Below are positions 30,545 to 33,132 of a stretch of DNA of 33,132 nucleotides, piece by piece. Within the stretch, counting starts at the first letter, position 1. Every line of letters begins with the position of its first letter. The stretch comes from Candidatus Kuenenia stuttgartensis (GTDB lineage Bacteria; Planctomycetota; Planctomycetia; Planctomycetales; Planctomycetaceae). Both the position numbers and the translations under genes were made by a program. Below the pieces are notes generated by a model, which saw only the letters and a program-made list of their open reading frames with translations, ran no database searches and was not told the DNA's origin. Where the stretch lies: assembly GCA_945861465.1 (NCBI GenBank), contig CAMAVB010000060.1, positions 1 to 33,132 on the forward strand. Reading direction: 5' to 3'.

Positions 30545-32746
30545 ATGAACTTGCATTCTGATTTAAGATCACCGACCGATCCCCCTGCGAACATGTTCGA
30601 ACGAATTGTCGGGCTGCGATCCTGGCTGGTGTTCGCCGCACTGGGATTGATGCTGGCGCACGTCGATGTGCATGTCCAGGCCGACGAGCGCAGTCCGCGC
30701 TCCGAAGCTCGTGCAGATGAAGTGGAAGACTTCCCTGAATTCAAACTTGAACCGCTGCTTCCAACTGGGGATTCTTCTGAAAACTTTCTGCCGCCTGCTG
30801 ATCAGGGTGACAGCGGAGTGGTCCCGTGGCATCGGCGAAATCCCGTCGATTCTGACACGCGAGATTTTGATGGAAGCAACGGGATCGGGGCTCCGGGGGG
30901 CTCTGGGCGAAAGTCTGTTCGTCCTCCCTTGCGCGATGATCGTACGCCCATGCCCGATGAGCAAAGCCTTCCACTTCGTGATCCCTTTGATCCCGCACGG
31001 CCGCGTCGAACGGACAACCTCATTGATCCAGCATTGCCTGCCGAAGATGCAACATTTGGGGACGAATTTGACTGGAGACTTCAACCGGTGACATTGGCGG
31101 ATCTGGACGTCGGACATCCCTGGGCATTTGAGCACACGAAGCCAGGTCTGTCTGAAATGGAAACGGAAGACTACATCCGACTGATCCGCGCTGTCAGCGA
31201 CCGCAAGGCATCGATCGGGCTTTACCTGCCGGACGACGTCAACATCACCAGTGCGTGGGAATCGGCCTTTTACGGATTTGCAGAAGCGCGACAACAAGCG
31301 TGGCTGAACGGGACGCTGTTGATTCAGCCGTCTACCAGCGGATTGTCGAATCCGTTTGAAGTGGTATCGACGACCGATGATATTGTTCAATCCGCGAACC
31401 TGAAATCGTATTCCGTGACCGCCGATATGCAATCGCGGCCGTCTGATTTCGTCGGTCGCCCGGTCGTGTTGTATGGTCTGTTCACGCCGTCTGTTATCAA
31501 CCAACTGCAGGCGAAGCAGGCGTTGGGAGATGAAAAAAGTGTCTACAAACTGCAACGCGGTTTTCTCCGGAATCTCTCCGACACGGCGAACATCGCACTG
31601 GTTGATGCCGAGAGTTACGTTGATTACGACGCGCAGCAAAAAGCGGTTGAAGCATGGCCGACAGAGCAGCGGATCAGCTATCCAGTTCTGATAAAGGGCT
31701 GGTTCGTAAAGAAAATGGGCGAACAGCCGCTGGTGTATTGCGACGTCGTTCGTGTGCTGACGCCGCGGCCTTATGACAAGTACATTCGCGACAACGTTCG
31801 CAATCGACGTCGCGTTTCAGATGACGAAAGCTGGCTGTATTACGAAACTCTGCGTCAGCTCCAGATTACCAGTGCCAGAATTCAGGCCGGAATTGCGCTT
31901 GCGGATCAGCAACTGCGGGTCGAAACCCTGATGCGTGAAGTTGGTGAAAAAGCGACCGCAGACAGAACGTTACTGCACAATGCGTTGCGGGATGGAACTT
32001 TGGGTGACACGGATCCGCGGAATAACACGAAGTTCCAGGACGGACTGACGCGACTGGAACGGCAGATTGATCTTCGGCTCAATCGATACCGCGAATATCA
32101 GCAACAGCCCGAAAATTTCCCAATGTTTGTGGACGTTTTTCAGCACCCTGATCGATGGCAGGGCCACCTGGTGACGCTGCGCGGCCATGTGCGGCGAGTC
32201 ACGTCGCACGAAGGCGATCCCGCACTGTTCAACGGCCAGCCATTACACGAACTGTGGCTGTTCACGGACGATTCACAACACAATCCGACTGTGATTGTGA
32301 CACCGTCGCTCCCTGATGAGTTTCCCCGCAATGCCGACGTTGTCGATTCAGTCACGGTGACGGGATGTCTGTTCAAGATGTACGTTTACAAGTCTCAGAA
32401 TGACAACCGGATCGCTCCATTGCTGCTGGCGGGACGCATTGAGTGGAATCCGACCAATGATCAGATTCTGGCATTAGGAAAAGGTGGACATTTTGTTCAG
32501 GGGTCGCGGTTACTGGCGACTGCCAAAAAGAACTCCGGTCGTCCTGTGAGTGACACGATGCTGTTGCTGTTTGGTTTTGTAGCGCTGCTGGGCACCATGA
32601 CAGTTTGGGGTCGAGTCCAACGGGATCGGCGCGAACACCAGCGACTGATGCGGCTGGTAGACGAGCGACCGGATTTTCGTCAGACTTCACAGGACATGTA
32701 TTCCGGACCTTTCGCTGAATCCAGATTTGAGCCCACTCGCGGATGA
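30545..32746 (+). CDS. exported/membrane protein of unknown function upstream of purN
   Basis: This 733-residue protein has an N-terminal hydrophobic segment at about 25-45 and a C-terminal transmembrane helix at about 682-702 (MLLLFGFVALLGTMTVWG), followed by a charged cytoplasmic tail. The region at 50-165 is acidic and Pro-rich, probably disordered. Two stretches, about 305-400 (FVGRPVVLYGLF...YCDVVRVL) and 560-650 (WQGHLVTLRGHVRRV...LLLAGRIEW), look alike and suggest two OB-like beta domains. I recognise it only as a planctomycete-type conserved hypothetical. Its stop overlaps the purN start as ATGA, so the two are co-translated; a link to purine synthesis is not implied. Confidence 0.88.
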   Translation: MNLHSDLRSPTDPPANMFERIVGLRSWLVFAALGLMLAHVDVHVQADERSPRSEARADEVEDFPEFKLEPLLPTGDSSENFLPPADQGDSGVVPWHRRNPVDSDTRDFDGSNGIGAPGGSGRKSVRPPLRDDRTPMPDEQSLPLRDPFDPARPRRTDNLIDPALPAEDATFGDEFDWRLQPVTLADLDVGHPWAFEHTKPGLSEMETEDYIRLIRAVSDRKASIGLYLPDDVNITSAWESAFYGFAEARQQAWLNGTLLIQPSTSGLSNPFEVVSTTDDIVQSANLKSYSVTADMQSRPSDFVGRPVVLYGLFTPSVINQLQAKQALGDEKSVYKLQRGFLRNLSDTANIALVDAESYVDYDAQQKAVEAWPTEQRISYPVLIKGWFVKKMGEQPLVYCDVVRVLTPRPYDKYIRDNVRNRRRVSDDESWLYYETLRQLQITSARIQAGIALADQQLRVETLMREVGEKATADRTLLHNALRDGTLGDTDPRNNTKFQDGLTRLERQIDLRLNRYREYQQQPENFPMFVDVFQHPDRWQGHLVTLRGHVRRVTSHEGDPALFNGQPLHELWLFTDDSQHNPTVIVTPSLPDEFPRNADVVDSVTVTGCLFKMYVYKSQNDNRIAPLLLAGRIEWNPTNDQILALGKGGHFVQGSRLLATAKKNSGRPVSDTMLLLFGFVALLGTMTVWGRVQRDRREHQRLMRLVDERPDFRQTSQDMYSGPFAESRFEPTRG

Positions 32747-33132
32747 CCCCTTCGGCCGTCGATTCCACTTGCAGTATCGTGCCCTTCTCTGCAATCACCG
32801 ATCGCCCGATTCGGCTTGGTGTGCTGATCAGCGGTGGCGGCACAACGTTGCTCAATTTTCTGGACCAGATCCACTGCGGAAATCTTGCCGCTGAAGTGCC
32901 GCTCGTGATCGCCAGTAAAAGAAACTGCAAAGGAATTGATCGGGCGCGCAGCGCTGGTCTCGAATGTCTTGTGCTTCGACCTGGCGATTATGCGAACGTG
33001 CAGGATTTCAGTGAGGCCGTGTTCAGCGAATTGCGAAAAGCTCGCATCGATCTGGTGACGCTCGCCGGTTTCTTAAGTTTGCTGCACATTCCGGATGATT
33101 TCCTGTGGCGGGTGATCAACATTCATCCGTCT
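32743..33132 (+). CDS. purN: phosphoribosylglycinamide formyltransferase, 5' part
   Basis: PurN transfers a formyl group from 10-formyl-THF to GAR in purine biosynthesis. The visible 130 codons contain LGVLISGGGTTLLNFLDQI (the phosphate-binding loop, GGGT where E. coli has GSGSN), VIASKRNCKGIDRA and TLAGFLSLL...VINIHPS, which holds the catalytic Asn and His. The remaining third, including the catalytic Asp, lies beyond the window. The N-terminal 25 residues before the Rossmann strand are longer than usual. The ATG overlaps the upstream gene's stop. A slightly later start is possible; none is clearly better. Confidence 0.92.
   Translation, partial: MTPSAVDSTCSIVPFSAITDRPIRLGVLISGGGTTLLNFLDQIHCGNLAAEVPLVIASKRNCKGIDRARSAGLECLVLRPGDYANVQDFSEAVFSELRKARIDLVTLAGFLSLLHIPDDFLWRVINIHPS

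Noticed and set aside
30569-31639. 356-codon open frame on minus, opposite the 733-residue protein gene
   Set aside because: Rich in Arg, His and Gln as expected of an antisense shadow; the plus frame is longer, has a ribosome-binding site and couples to purN.

Overview
The window looks like chromosomal DNA from a planctomycete, probably of the class Planctomycetia. Evidence: a 1052-residue secreted protein with the planctomycete-specific cytochrome-type N-terminus, DUF1549, LamG and DUF1553 layout; a cysteine-rich YTV-type repeat protein; a 58-residue membrane protein of a type I associate with this phylum; loosely packed genes with few long operons; and intergenic DNA full of short palindromic repeats. 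No rRNA, tRNA, CRISPR array, phage module or intact transposase gene was seen. The call rests on protein character, not on a database search.

Layout. Positions 1-10963 read on the minus strand: a possible gene running off the left edge, the DUF1549/DUF1553 protein, gatB (Asp/Glu-tRNA amidotransferase subunit B), a fusion of a serine beta-lactamase-like domain to a NamZ/DUF1343 muramidase, a sodium:solute symporter, a glutaminyl cyclotransferase-like propeller and a histidine-rich lipoprotein. The last four may form one peptidoglycan/envelope transcription group. Positions 10964-12038 carry no convincing gene but hold several repeat elements. Positions 12039-19950 read plus: a HEAT/TPR-repeat protein, then a four-gene catabolic cluster (PTE-family hydrolase, SelA-like PLP enzyme, COG3964 amidohydrolase, ACS-type MFS transporter) whose last three genes overlap by 4 nt each.

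Positions 20071-21629 (minus) encode an SGNH hydrolase and a small membrane protein. HrpB helicase follows at 21891-24455 (plus). Then, on minus: a small membrane protein (24799-24975), a secreted beta-propeller, a phospholipase A2-like protein and the YTV-type cysteine-rich protein. The right end has a Rieske ferredoxin (plus), a non-RD Ser/Thr kinase (minus), a 733-residue secreted/membrane protein (plus) and the 5' part of purN, which runs off the window.

The most unusual structure is the repeat population. Four ~100-bp elements share terminal inverted repeats starting GGACYG; three are flanked by an exact TTA/TAA direct repeat, which points to a transposed MITE-like family. Their interiors are of two unrelated kinds. 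Separate families are a 275-bp TIR element at a TTAA site, 7-bp periodic A/T arrays (two followed by the same GC-rich tail), a 33-bp tandem repeat with an inverted copy 21 kb away, and several long hairpins. Four genes have stop codons inside or touching these repeats. The best candidate for an undescribed pathway is the PTE/SelA-like/COG3964/MFS cluster.
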